Source: Bacillota bacterium
GTDB lineage: Bacteria; Bacillota; Clostridia; Clostridiales; Clostridiaceae
Length of the DNA: 15,647 nucleotides
NCBI GenBank assembly: GCA_021779235.1
Contig: JAJYBA010000021.1
Coordinates: 1-15,647, forward strand
Reading direction: 5' to 3'
The first letter of the stretch is position 1. Each line of letters begins with the position of its first letter. Below the pieces are notes generated by a model. That model saw only the letters and a list, made by a program, of their open reading frames with translations. It was not told the DNA's origin and searched no databases. Of the stretch, positions 6,745 through 12,887 are shown in pieces. The position numbers and the translations under genes are program-made.

Positions 6745-8810
6745 TATAATATATTAATGTTTCTATCCCAATGTCTATGAGCTGAAATATCAGCTATAAA
6801 TTTGCTTGCAGATTGGTCTTTTCCATCACTAACTGTGACGCCTGGTTGACCATTCATTTCCGGCTTCAAAAATTCAGATGAAGACATTGAAACTGCAAGT
6901 GGCTTATAGTGCATATAGGTTTCCTGAATAAATTTCTTTGTATTTGTTTTAAATGCATCATCCACTTTGCTACCGCCAAGAACATAAATACCATCAAATA
7001 ATACAGGATCAGTAGATGTTAGTGTACGTTTTGGTATTTGTTCTTTTCCATCTGAGCCTTTTATAGGAGCAAGAGTGTTACTTATTATTTCTTGCATGGT
7101 CTTGGCATCAGTAAGTGCTTTCATCATTGTATTAAAGTCATCAGCATTAAATCCTTCTGATATTATAACTCCAATTTTCAAAGTATCAGATTTTTTTATA
7201 GTATTTTCTTGACTAAGCTTTGGAGATATCTTAGCGTATTTTGATCCTTCTCCTTTTGGAGGTATGGCGCCAACATGCTGTGCTACCTGAGTCATCATAT
7301 CAATATTTACATTCCCAAACATATTAACTACTTGTTGCACAATATCTTTACTCTTAACTTGTGAAAGTTCAAAGGTGAATGCATCTATAATATGTTTTTT
7401 CTCTACATTACTCATACTATTATAAAACATTGCAGCTTGTGAGAAATTATCCTTGAAACTTTCACTTCTTGCTGCAATTTTACTTCCATGAATTTGCTCC
7501 TGATAATGAGCATAGCCACCTTCTTTTTCACTAACGGTTTTTGGCGTATTCTGTGACATTGAATTATTGTGATAACTCACCATGTTAGTGTTTATTGTAT
7601 CTCTCCTATATCCATCTCTCTGATTATTATGGAACTGAACTACAGGTCTATTTATAGGAATCTCATGGAAGTTCGGTCCACCTAGTCTAATTAATTGAGT
7701 ATCTGTATATGAGAATAATCTGCCTTGTAATAGTGGGTCATTTGTAAAGTCAATTCCTGGAACTAAGTGTCCTGGGTGGAAAGCTACTTGTTCAACTTCA
7801 GCGAAGAAATTATCTACATTTTTATTTAAAGTGATCTTTCCGATAATTTTTACAGGTATATCTTCTTCAGGCCAAATCTTCGTTGGGTCTAATATGTCAA
7901 AATCTAAACTAAATTCCTTTTCTTCTGGTAATAGTTGTACCCCTACCTCAAACTCTGGGTAATTTCCATTTTCAATAGCTTCTTGGAGATCTTTCCTGTT
8001 AAAATCTGGATCTTTACCTGCTATTTTTTGAGTTTCATCCCATACAAAGGAATGAATTCCTAGGAGGGGCTTTAGATGGAATTTAACAAAAGTAGCTTTG
8101 CCATCTGCATTAATAAGCCTAAAAGTATGTACCCCAAAACCTTCCATCATACGGAAACTTCTAGGAATGGCCCTGTCTGACATCGCCCACATTACCATAT
8201 GCGCTGATTCTTGATTGCTTGCTATAAAATCCCAGAAAGTATCATGTGCGCTAGATGCTTGAGGAACTTCTGTATGAGGTTCAGGTTTTACAGCATGAAC
8301 AAAATCTGGAAATTTTATTGCATCTTGAATAAAAAACACTGGAAAATTATTTCCTACTAAATCGTAATTTCCTTCCTGAGTATAAAATTTAATGGCAAAC
8401 CCTCTTACATCTCTAACGGTATCCGCAGAACCCCTAAAGCCTGCCACAGTTGAAAACCTAACAAATAGAGGTGTTTTTACATTTGGATCTTGCAGGAACC
8501 CTGCTTTTGTATATTCTTTCATTGATTCATACAATTGAAATTCTCCATGCACCCCAGTTCCACGAGCATGCACTACTCTTTCTGGAATTCTCTCATGATC
8601 AAAATGAGTGACTTTTTCTCTAAAATGAAAATCCTCCATTAAAGTTGGTCCTCTTTCACCTGCTTTTAAAGAAAATTCATCCTGTGCCATTGTAAGTCCT
8701 TGATTTGTAGTTAGATTTGTTCCTTTATCATCTACTCTAAATTGCTCTAACTGCTGATGTTTTGCATTTTTAATACCCTGGTTTGCCTTATTAATTTCCT
8801 CATTCATCAT
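6744..8810 (-). CDS. katE: Monofunctional heme catalase, large-subunit (HPII-like)
   Basis: 688 residues; converts hydrogen peroxide to water and oxygen in the cytoplasm. The N-terminal extension and the total length mark a clade 2 large-subunit catalase like E. coli KatE/HPII. Active-site residues are His81 (RVVHARGTG), Asn154 (LVGNNFPVFF) and the proximal heme ligand Tyr368 with Arg364 (RLFSYTDTQ). Residues about 545-688 form the DJ-1/PfpI-like C-terminal domain (KIGVIISEGF, then DGIYVLGGS), as in HPII; no catalytic Cys elbow is obvious there, as expected for the vestigial domain. The first ATG of MMNEE has AAAGG 7 nt upstream. The gene stands alone, with its terminator and a repeat module at its 3' end and a repeat array upstream. 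Large-subunit catalases in spore formers can be spore-associated; a possible forespore promoter is listed separately. Confidence 0.95.
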   Translation of the reverse strand: MMNEEINKANQGIKNAKHQQLEQFRVDDKGTNLTTNQGLTMAQDEFSLKAGERGPTLMEDFHFREKVTHFDHERIPERVVHARGTGVHGEFQLYESMKEYTKAGFLQDPNVKTPLFVRFSTVAGFRGSADTVRDVRGFAIKFYTQEGNYDLVGNNFPVFFIQDAIKFPDFVHAVKPEPHTEVPQASSAHDTFWDFIASNQESAHMVMWAMSDRAIPRSFRMMEGFGVHTFRLINADGKATFVKFHLKPLLGIHSFVWDETQKIAGKDPDFNRKDLQEAIENGNYPEFEVGVQLLPEEKEFSLDFDILDPTKIWPEEDIPVKIIGKITLNKNVDNFFAEVEQVAFHPGHLVPGIDFTNDPLLQGRLFSYTDTQLIRLGGPNFHEIPINRPVVQFHNNQRDGYRRDTINTNMVSYHNNSMSQNTPKTVSEKEGGYAHYQEQIHGSKIAARSESFKDNFSQAAMFYNSMSNVEKKHIIDAFTFELSQVKSKDIVQQVVNMFGNVNIDMMTQVAQHVGAIPPKGEGSKYAKISPKLSQENTIKKSDTLKIGVIISEGFNADDFNTMMKALTDAKTMQEIISNTLAPIKGSDGKEQIPKRTLTSTDPVLFDGIYVLGGSKVDDAFKTNTKKFIQETYMHYKPLAVSMSSSEFLKPEMNGQPGVTVSDGKDQSASKFIADISAHRHWDRNINIL

Positions 8811-8875
8811 TTTCCATCCTTTCGAAATTACTTTATAATTTTCATAATTTATTTACCATAATCTCGTTTTAATAT

Positions 8876-8904
8876 TATTGTGCATATTTCGAGTGATTTT
8901 ATTC
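8876..8904 (-). promoter_or_regulatory. Possible forespore-type (sigma-G/F) promoter for the catalase
   Basis: On the minus strand GAATA (8900-8904), a 17-nt spacer and CACAATA (8876-8882) match the sigma-G pattern GHATR / CATWHTA with one mismatch. It would start transcription about 60 nt before the catalase ATG. The -35-like sequence is part of the hairpin at 8891-8908. No convincing sigma-A promoter is seen in 8811-8910. This is an inference from a short motif in AT-rich DNA. Confidence 0.3.
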
Positions 8905-8908
8905 ACTC
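8891..8908. repeat. GAGTGA/TCACTC hairpin beside the tandem array
   Basis: A 6-bp stem (GAGTGA 8891-8896, TCACTC 8903-8908) with a 6-nt loop lies 3 nt from the first 29-bp module of the array. The same stem core occurs in the hairpin next to copy 1, and a related one next to copy 2. Here no U-tract follows on the minus strand, so it does not look like a working terminator. Confidence 0.6.
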
Positions 8909-8910
8909 CT

Positions 8911-8997
8911 GTTAAATCATCATCTGCGAAGCTGTTCATCATCTGCGAAGCTGTTCATCATCTGCGAAGCTGTTCATCATCTGCGATGCTGCAATAT
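8911..8997 (+). repeat. 29-bp module copy 3, expanded to a 19-bp tandem array
   Basis: Four head-to-tail units: a first unit with the TTAAA extension (8911-8933), then 8934-8952, 8953-8971 and 8972-8990, followed by GCAATAT. The unit is GTTCATCATCTGCGAAGCT. The first three units have GCGAAGCT; the last has GCGATGCT like the single copies elsewhere, so the changed version seems to have been duplicated. There are no unique spacers, so this is not a CRISPR array. Confidence 0.9.
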
Positions 8998-8999
8998 TT

Positions 9000-9102
9000 A
9001 CGACTTCAGAAGGATGTTTATATCATCACTGAAGTTTTCTCTTTAATAGAGTAGGGATCCCCCCACTTATGGAAGAGGGACGCTATCCTTCTGAAATGTC
9101 GT
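9000..9102. repeat. Structured stem-loop element A
   Basis: ACGAC (9000-9004) pairs with GTCGT (9098-9102), and TTCAGAAGGAT (9005-9015) pairs perfectly with ATCCTTCTGAA (9085-9095). The two stems are separated by an unpaired AT on the 3' side only. Inside is a small hairpin, CCC-A-CTT-ATGG-AAG-A-GGG (9062-9079), and a GGGATCCC palindrome (9054-9061). It follows directly after the 29-bp module. Element B at 12683 has the same plan with different stem sequences. It could be a structured RNA on either strand or a folding ssDNA element; function is unknown. Confidence 0.7.
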
Positions 9103-9135
9103 TAAATTAATCCTACATTAGCAAACAAAATTTTT

Positions 9136-9164
9136 ATGACCATATTCTGTGATAGGTGTATAAT
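9136..9164 (+). promoter_or_regulatory. yqeY promoter
   Basis: ATGACC (9136-9141), a 17-nt spacer and a consensus TATAAT (9159-9164), about 72 nt before the yqeY start codon. The -35 is weak. The segment 9135-9152 is repeated with one mismatch at 10697-10714. Confidence 0.6.
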
Positions 9165-9242
9165 GTATATATACCATGTGATTTTGCTAAAATAATAAAA
9201 TAACTTAATTAAAATACTAAATGAATTAGGAGGAAAATACAT

Positions 9243-9683
9243 ATGTTAAAACAAACATTAAAAGACGATACTATTAAATATATGAAGAGTAAGGATAAGG
9301 TAAGACTTACTACCCTTCGGACTTTAATGGCTGAAGTTAAATATAAAGAAATTGATTTAAAAAGAGAACTTGCAGAAGACGAGTTAATTGCTATAATTCA
9401 AAAAACAATTAAGCAATTAAATGAAACTCTTGACTATGCTAAGCAATCTAATAGTGCAGAAGTTATAGCAGAAACAGAAATAGCTATCGAAATGCTTACG
9501 GTTTATATGCCAACACAATTTACTGACGATGAAGCCAAGGCAATCATCCTTGAAGTTATTGCAGAAAATGACTTCAAAGGTAAGGGTGACATGGGAAAGG
9601 TTATGAAAGCAGTTATGCCTAAGTTAAAAGGAAAGTATGATGGCAAGAAGATAAATCCTCTTGTAAATGAATTATTGGCATAG
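9243..9683 (+). CDS. yqeY: YqeY/GatB-like domain protein
   Basis: 146 residues, the full length of the YqeY family, which consists of a helical N-terminal part and a tail domain related to the end of the GatB/GatE amidotransferase subunit. Typical stretches are an N-terminal helix with KDDTIKYMKSKDKVRLTTLRTLMAEVKYKEID, the segment ETEIAIEMLTVYMPTQ, and a glycine/lysine-rich end with GDMGKVMKAVMPKLKGKYDGKKI. By family relationship it may bind tRNA or support tRNA-dependent amidation, but its role is not established. The ATG is preceded by AGGAGG at 8-9 nt. In many Firmicutes yqeY follows rpsU; here it is alone, with its own promoter and terminator and no ribosomal gene beside it. Confidence 0.9.
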   Translation: MLKQTLKDDTIKYMKSKDKVRLTTLRTLMAEVKYKEIDLKRELAEDELIAIIQKTIKQLNETLDYAKQSNSAEVIAETEIAIEMLTVYMPTQFTDDEAKAIILEVIAENDFKGKGDMGKVMKAVMPKLKGKYDGKKINPLVNELLA

Positions 9684-9701
9684 GGGAAGTAAAATCAATA
9701 T

Positions 9702-9745
9702 AATAAAAGGTCAGTAGCTACGTATAAAGCCACTGACCTTTTATT
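9702..9745. terminator. Bidirectional terminator between yqeY and mscS
   Basis: A 14-bp perfect inverted repeat (AATAAAAGGTCAGT at 9702-9715 and ACTGACCTTTTATT at 9732-9745) has a 16-nt loop. It lies 18 nt after the yqeY stop, and its right arm overlaps the stop codon of the convergent mscS-type gene by two bases. The A/T-rich outer ends serve as U-tracts on both strands. Confidence 0.85.
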
Positions 9746-10604
9746 ATAATAATTCGATATCTTCATGTTTAGAAAATTCCTCTAAAATATCTTCTACTAA
9801 CACATGTTTTAAGTTTCTATAATTCCTCGCCTTACAGATGAGCCTTAATTTTAAACTCACTCTTCCAGACTCCATGGAGGTGTATATAGTGTGAGAAAGA
9901 TTTTCGTAATAAATTGGCAAGGTTTTTGAAGCTATAAGCAGTGAGTCCTTTGCTTCTTGTTCTATATCTCCTACTCTATTCTTAGCAATAGACATTAATA
10001 TATCTTTAGCTTTTTTCCAGTTGCTTTTAAGAGTAAGATTTATTTCAAGCTCATTCCAAGTAAAAGGAAAGGAGTTAGTTTCATTTATGAGCTCTTCTGT
10101 GAGCACTTTTATGTTCGGTATATGAGTAATTCTTCCAGTACTTTGGCCATAGGTTTTATTTTCATCTTCCATAACCTCAATTATAGTAGTATAAAACCAG
10201 CCTACTGCTAGTACATCCCCGAGGATTTTTCCAAGCTTTATTCTATCACCAACTTGAAAGGGCTTTTGAGCATTTATTATTAACCAACCCATAAAACTTG
10301 CTACAACATCACGAAAAGCAAAGGCTAGCCCAGCTGAGAAGATACCTAGAAATGTAAGTATATCCTTAGATTCATACATCCATATAGGTATAATTATTAT
10401 AGCAGATATAATCTTTATAGATAGTGCTGTTGTTTTTTTATATTTTATTATATTCTTAGAATCAAACTTCGATTTATCAATAAATGAACAGATGCTTTTC
10501 TTTACTAGATGAAATATAATTATTAAAACTAAAGTTATTATTATTCTTACTAAAATACTAACGGTTTGGAACTTTAAACTGAGTTCTAACAAAGATTCAG
10601 CCAC
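9744..10604 (-). CDS. MscS-family small-conductance mechanosensitive channel
   Basis: 286 residues from the chosen GTG, the size of MscS. Three predicted membrane helices (about 13-35, 58-76 and 82-115) lead into the family signature: helix 3 with GIFSAGLAFAFRDVVASFMG followed by a hinge and PFQVGDRIKLG, the start of the cytoplasmic beta domain. The vestibule region contains HIPNIKVLTEELINETNS. By family it opens under membrane tension to release solutes during osmotic downshock. The frame is open upstream to a TTG at 10634, but the GTG at 10604 has GGGGGG 5 nt upstream, whereas the TTG lies inside a leader hairpin and lacks a Shine-Dalgarno. The protein is Lys-rich at the helix 1-2 loop. It is transcribed apart from the gene upstream. 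Confidence 0.9.
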   Translation of the reverse strand: MAESLLELSLKFQTVSILVRIIITLVLIIIFHLVKKSICSFIDKSKFDSKNIIKYKKTTALSIKIISAIIIIPIWMYESKDILTFLGIFSAGLAFAFRDVVASFMGWLIINAQKPFQVGDRIKLGKILGDVLAVGWFYTTIIEVMEDENKTYGQSTGRITHIPNIKVLTEELINETNSFPFTWNELEINLTLKSNWKKAKDILMSIAKNRVGDIEQEAKDSLLIASKTLPIYYENLSHTIYTSMESGRVSLKLRLICKARNYRNLKHVLVEDILEEFSKHEDIELL

Positions 10605-10614
10605 AGAATCCCCC

Positions 10615-10664
10615 CTATTTTTATGTAATTTCAACTAAATATATGTATTACAACATAAAAATAG
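10615..10664 (-). promoter_or_regulatory. Leader hairpin next to the mscS Shine-Dalgarno
   Basis: A 12-bp perfect inverted repeat (CTATTTTTATGT at 10615-10626 and ACATAAAAATAG at 10653-10664) can extend by TAAT/ATTA pairing to about 15 bp with a small bulge. In the minus-strand transcript its 3' arm ends where the GGGGGG ribosome site begins. It may keep the ribosome site exposed or control its access. No ligand-binding motif is recognised. Confidence 0.45.
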
Positions 10665-10727
10665 AATAGTGAAACACACCACTTAAATAAAATTAATATG
10701 ACCATAATCTGTGACATGCAACTAATA

Positions 10728-11375
10728 TTAATCCTTTAATTTTTCAACTAATGCCATCAGTTCTTCCATGCTATTTACAACATAACTAGGTTCATACTTC
10801 AGGAGCATGTCCATAGGAAGTGCACTCCAACCAACAACCACCGAGGCGATTCCTGCATTTTTCCCACATAAAATATCAAAGGGACTATCCCCCACAAATA
10901 AGGTCTCCTCTGGTTTACCACCCAGTTCCTCTAAAGCCATAAATGCTGGAGTAGGGTCTGGCTTGTGCAAATCTGTATCATCTGCACCTATAATACTATC
11001 AAAATAATCCATCAATCCAAAGTATTCCAGTCCCCTAATGGCAGAATCATTTAAACGTGAAGTTACAACTCCAAGTTTATAGCCTTTTCTATGAAGCTCT
11101 TTTACGCCTTCCTTTACTCCACTGTGGATAGCAATGAACTTTTCAAAGTTTCCAACCTGGAAATTCCGATAAGTTTCAATAGCTTCTCCACTAGCTTCAC
11201 CAAATTCCCTGTCTAAAGTAACTTTTAAAATCTCTCCAAAGCTTTTAATAATCTCCTCTCTATCTACCTGTTTGCTCAAGTGCCTTTGATAAGTATGTTG
11301 AAAAGATTGTATAATCAATTCATTGGTATCTAACAAAGTTCCATCCAAATCAAATAAAATATTACGAATGGCCAT
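10728..11375 (-). CDS. ppaX: HAD-superfamily phosphatase, PpaX-like pyrophosphatase
   Basis: 215 residues, the same size as Bacillus PpaX, which hydrolyses pyrophosphate released by HPr kinase/phosphorylase during dephosphorylation of Ser-phosphorylated HPr. HAD motifs: I, D9-x-D11-G-T (LFDLDGTLLDTNELI); II, VVTSR with T105; III, K138 in HKPDP; IV, GDSPFD with D163 and D167. A helical cap lies at about 15-85. The segment DTNELIIQSF and the GY-K-LG-V-VTS region resemble PpaX more than general phosphoglycolate phosphatases, but Gph-like activity cannot be excluded. The frame is open to a TTG at 11417, but the ATG at 11375 has GGGGGAG 5 nt upstream and is preferred. hprK and lgt, the usual neighbours in Bacillus, are not here. 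Confidence 0.85.
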   Translation of the reverse strand: MAIRNILFDLDGTLLDTNELIIQSFQHTYQRHLSKQVDREEIIKSFGEILKVTLDREFGEASGEAIETYRNFQVGNFEKFIAIHSGVKEGVKELHRKGYKLGVVTSRLNDSAIRGLEYFGLMDYFDSIIGADDTDLHKPDPTPAFMALEELGGKPEETLFVGDSPFDILCGKNAGIASVVVGWSALPMDMLLKYEPSYVVNSMEELMALVEKLKD

Positions 11376-11450
11376 AAAATCTCCCCCTATTACAAAAATC
11401 GAAAACCTAGTAAACAATTTTTGTTTCTAATTTACATCTCTTTTAATAGT

Positions 11451-11459
11451 ATTATAGCA
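11451..11459 (-). promoter_or_regulatory. Extended -10 promoter of the ppaX-like gene
   Basis: On the minus strand TGC-TATAAT: the TATAAT occupies 11451-11456 and is preceded by TG one base upstream. It lies about 76 nt before the start codon and about 17 nt beyond the terminator of the upstream gene, so the phosphatase is independently expressed. The -35 position falls in the U-tract of that terminator (TTTTGA, 16-nt spacing). Confidence 0.55.
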
Positions 11460-11475
11460 TATCTTAATAACATCA

Positions 11476-11512
11476 AAAAAACTCTGTATGTAACCTAAAT
11501 ACAGAGTTTTTT
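11476..11512 (-). terminator. Terminator of the RNase Z-like gene
   Basis: A 14-bp perfect stem (AAAAAACTCTGTAT 11476-11489, ATACAGAGTTTTTT 11499-11512) with a 9-nt loop. On the minus strand the transcript runs ACTCTGTAT, loop, ATACAGAG then seven Ts. It stands about 79 nt after the stop codon of the metallo-beta-lactamase-fold gene. Confidence 0.85.
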
Positions 11513-11590
11513 GTATATACCTAGTAGCCTAGTAATGATACTTCCCATGGCACCTATGTTAGGTCTCTAAAATGCTTCAAGAAATTTAAG

Positions 11591-12343
11591 TTATAGCTCA
11601 AATACCATTTCATCTTCCACAACTACTATATTTGGATTTTGCTCACAGGAAGAGCGTAATTCTTCAAACTTATCCACCTTCCAATTTGGATTTATGTGGA
11701 TAAGTCCAAGCTTTTGGATCTTATACTTACTCAACATATTGTTAATTTCCTCAAAGGAACTGTGGTCCTTACTACCTTCGTTTGCTATACTCCAACATTC
11801 GTGAAGTAGTAGCTTTGTACCCTGAGCTTCTTTAAATGTATCCTCTAGAATAATAGTATCCGTATTATACTGAATATAATCTCCAATTGATATTCCAAAG
11901 GAGTTACCAGAATGTACTTGAGCAGTTATTTTTATGGGGATAGTACCTATTTTAAAGCCCCCTAAATCATAATCCTTCATGCTTACTTCTTTTGCAAACT
12001 TATCTATAGTAATGGGGAAGAACGGTGGCGTTATGAGCTTTGATATAACATCCTGGCATCCAGTAAAACCTAGGGCTTTACCAGGGCCATAAATATTAAG
12101 CCTTTTTTCTTTGCTCCAGTTACCTATATAGCTAAGTCCAACTATATGGTCTAAATGGTAATGACTATAGATTATATTTATTTCTTCATATTTGTTTAGA
12201 ATATCTAGGTGATTTGATAATCGACTTAAGCCACTACCAGTATCAAGGATTATTAAGCTTTCCCCAGTATCAACTAGGTAACTTGCAGTATGTCTACTGT
12301 CTGATGGAATCCATCCGCCACTTCCCAGTGCAATTAACTTCAT
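11591..12343 (-). CDS. RNase Z-like metallo-beta-lactamase-fold hydrolase
   Basis: 250 residues, cytoplasmic, without a signal peptide. The metal-binding set is complete: H61-x-H63-x-D65-H66 (SHYHLDH), H144 (AQVHSGNSFG), D162 (YNTDT), H194 (KDHSSFEE) and H216 (IHINP). The order and spacing follow the RNase Z/ElaC group (KHSVPSFGYR-, GDT-, GHST- and HFSP-type motifs) rather than glyoxalase II. The N-terminus LIALGSGGWIPSDSRHTASYLVD is also typical. It is shorter than tRNase Z (about 300) and I see no clear flexible-arm exosite, so tRNA 3' processing is not assured; other members act on phosphodiesters or are uncharacterised. The ATG has AAAGGGG 7 nt upstream. It has its own promoter and terminator. 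Confidence 0.87.
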   Translation of the reverse strand: MKLIALGSGGWIPSDSRHTASYLVDTGESLIILDTGSGLSRLSNHLDILNKYEEINIIYSHYHLDHIVGLSYIGNWSKEKRLNIYGPGKALGFTGCQDVISKLITPPFFPITIDKFAKEVSMKDYDLGGFKIGTIPIKITAQVHSGNSFGISIGDYIQYNTDTIILEDTFKEAQGTKLLLHECWSIANEGSKDHSSFEEINNMLSKYKIQKLGLIHINPNWKVDKFEELRSSCEQNPNIVVVEDEMVFEL

Positions 12344-12424
12344 AATTTATCCCCTTTCATTGTCTAAAATTCTTAAGCTATTTATAACCTACCTGTAACT
12401 TCCACTCATCTATGCTTAATACAT

Positions 12425-12452
12425 ATTATATCAAACTACAGATATTCGTAAA
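12425..12452 (-). promoter_or_regulatory. Promoter of the RNase Z-like gene
   Basis: On the minus strand: TTTACG (12447-12452), 16-nt spacer, TATAAT (12425-12430), with TGA directly before the -10 (extended -10). It begins 14 nt past the stop codon of the uppP-like remnant and leaves a leader of about 75 nt. Confidence 0.6.
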
Positions 12453-12465
12453 TATAGATTTCTAA

Positions 12466-12615
12466 TTAGTGAAATATCCCTAAAAAACCTGCTGCTAATA
12501 CTATAACTGCAAATATCATTCTATATATTTCAAATATCTTCATTGGTCTTTTCTTTATTCTCCATAAATAACTTGTTAATTTTTCATGGGCTATGACTCC
12601 AGTGGTAAAGTATGT
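12466..12615 (-). pseudogene. C-terminal remnant, probably of undecaprenyl-diphosphatase uppP
   Basis: An open minus-strand stretch of 49 codons ends at TAA (12466-12468) and is closed upstream by an in-frame stop at 12616. It has no start codon or ribosome site. The peptide runs TTGVIAHEKLTSYLW, then RIKKRPMKIFEIYRMIFAVI and ends in a hydrophobic helix. The pattern KRPMKIFEIYR followed by a membrane helix resembles the conserved end of UppP/BacA (P-F-x-x-YR-x-x-x-G), the enzyme that recycles undecaprenyl phosphate for cell-wall synthesis. The rest of the gene (over 200 residues) is missing; the upstream neighbour is the 29-bp module and structured element B, whose arrival may have removed it. 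The family match is from memory and short. Confidence 0.45.
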
Positions 12616-12655
12616 TTATATTATATTTTACATATACTATTTTTGCTTAACGGTG

Positions 12656-12684
12656 TTAAATCATCATCTGCGATGCTGCAATAT
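12656..12684 (+). repeat. 29-bp interspersed module, copy 4
   Basis: TTAAATCATC at the start, core CTGCGATGCT and end GCAATAT, identical to the consensus of the other copies. It has no GAGTGA-type hairpin on its left side, unlike the other three. Element B starts within its last two bases. Confidence 0.85.
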
Positions 12685-12836
12685 TAACAACTTTGGAAGC
12701 AAATTTACCACTTTGTAGGCCTCTGGAGTAGATAACAATTATCAATTGTTATCCTGCCACCAAAGCAAACTCCCTAGACTGAGCAACTGCCACTTATAGA
12801 AGATGGCAGACTTGAAGCTTCCAAAATGTTGTTAAT
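12683..12836. repeat. Structured stem-loop element B
   Basis: ATTAACAAC (12683-12691) pairs with GTTGTTAAT (12828-12836) and TTTGGAAGC (12692-12700) with GCTTCCAAA (12817-12825), separated by an unpaired AT (12826-12827), the same bulge as in element A. Inside are a 10-bp hairpin (GATAACAATT 12731-12740, AATTGTTATC 12744-12753) and the hairpin CTGCCA-CTT-ATAG-AAG-A-TGGCAG (12787-12809), whose top CTTATAGAAG parallels CTTATGGAAG in element A. It occupies the space before uvsE, ending about 50 nt before its ATG, so it could also be part of the uvsE leader. No family is recognised. Confidence 0.7.
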
Positions 12837-12887
12837 AAAATGGCAACCTGAAGCTTCTTAAAGTATTCTATAAAAGGATGTGTTATT

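Noticed and set aside
8821..8850. PerR box upstream of the catalase
   Set aside because: The AT-rich stretch has partial resemblance to TTATAAT-N-ATTATAA but no symmetrical match; too many mismatches to support.
8911..8990. Tandem repeats that might be a CRISPR array
   Set aside because: The 19-bp units are directly adjacent with no unique spacers, and no cas gene is in the window.
9000..12836. Integron attC sites
   Set aside because: The folded stems with unpaired bases recall attC, but the conserved RYYYAAC/GTTRRRY boxes do not fit, no integrase or cassette genes are present, and the elements are not at cassette ends.
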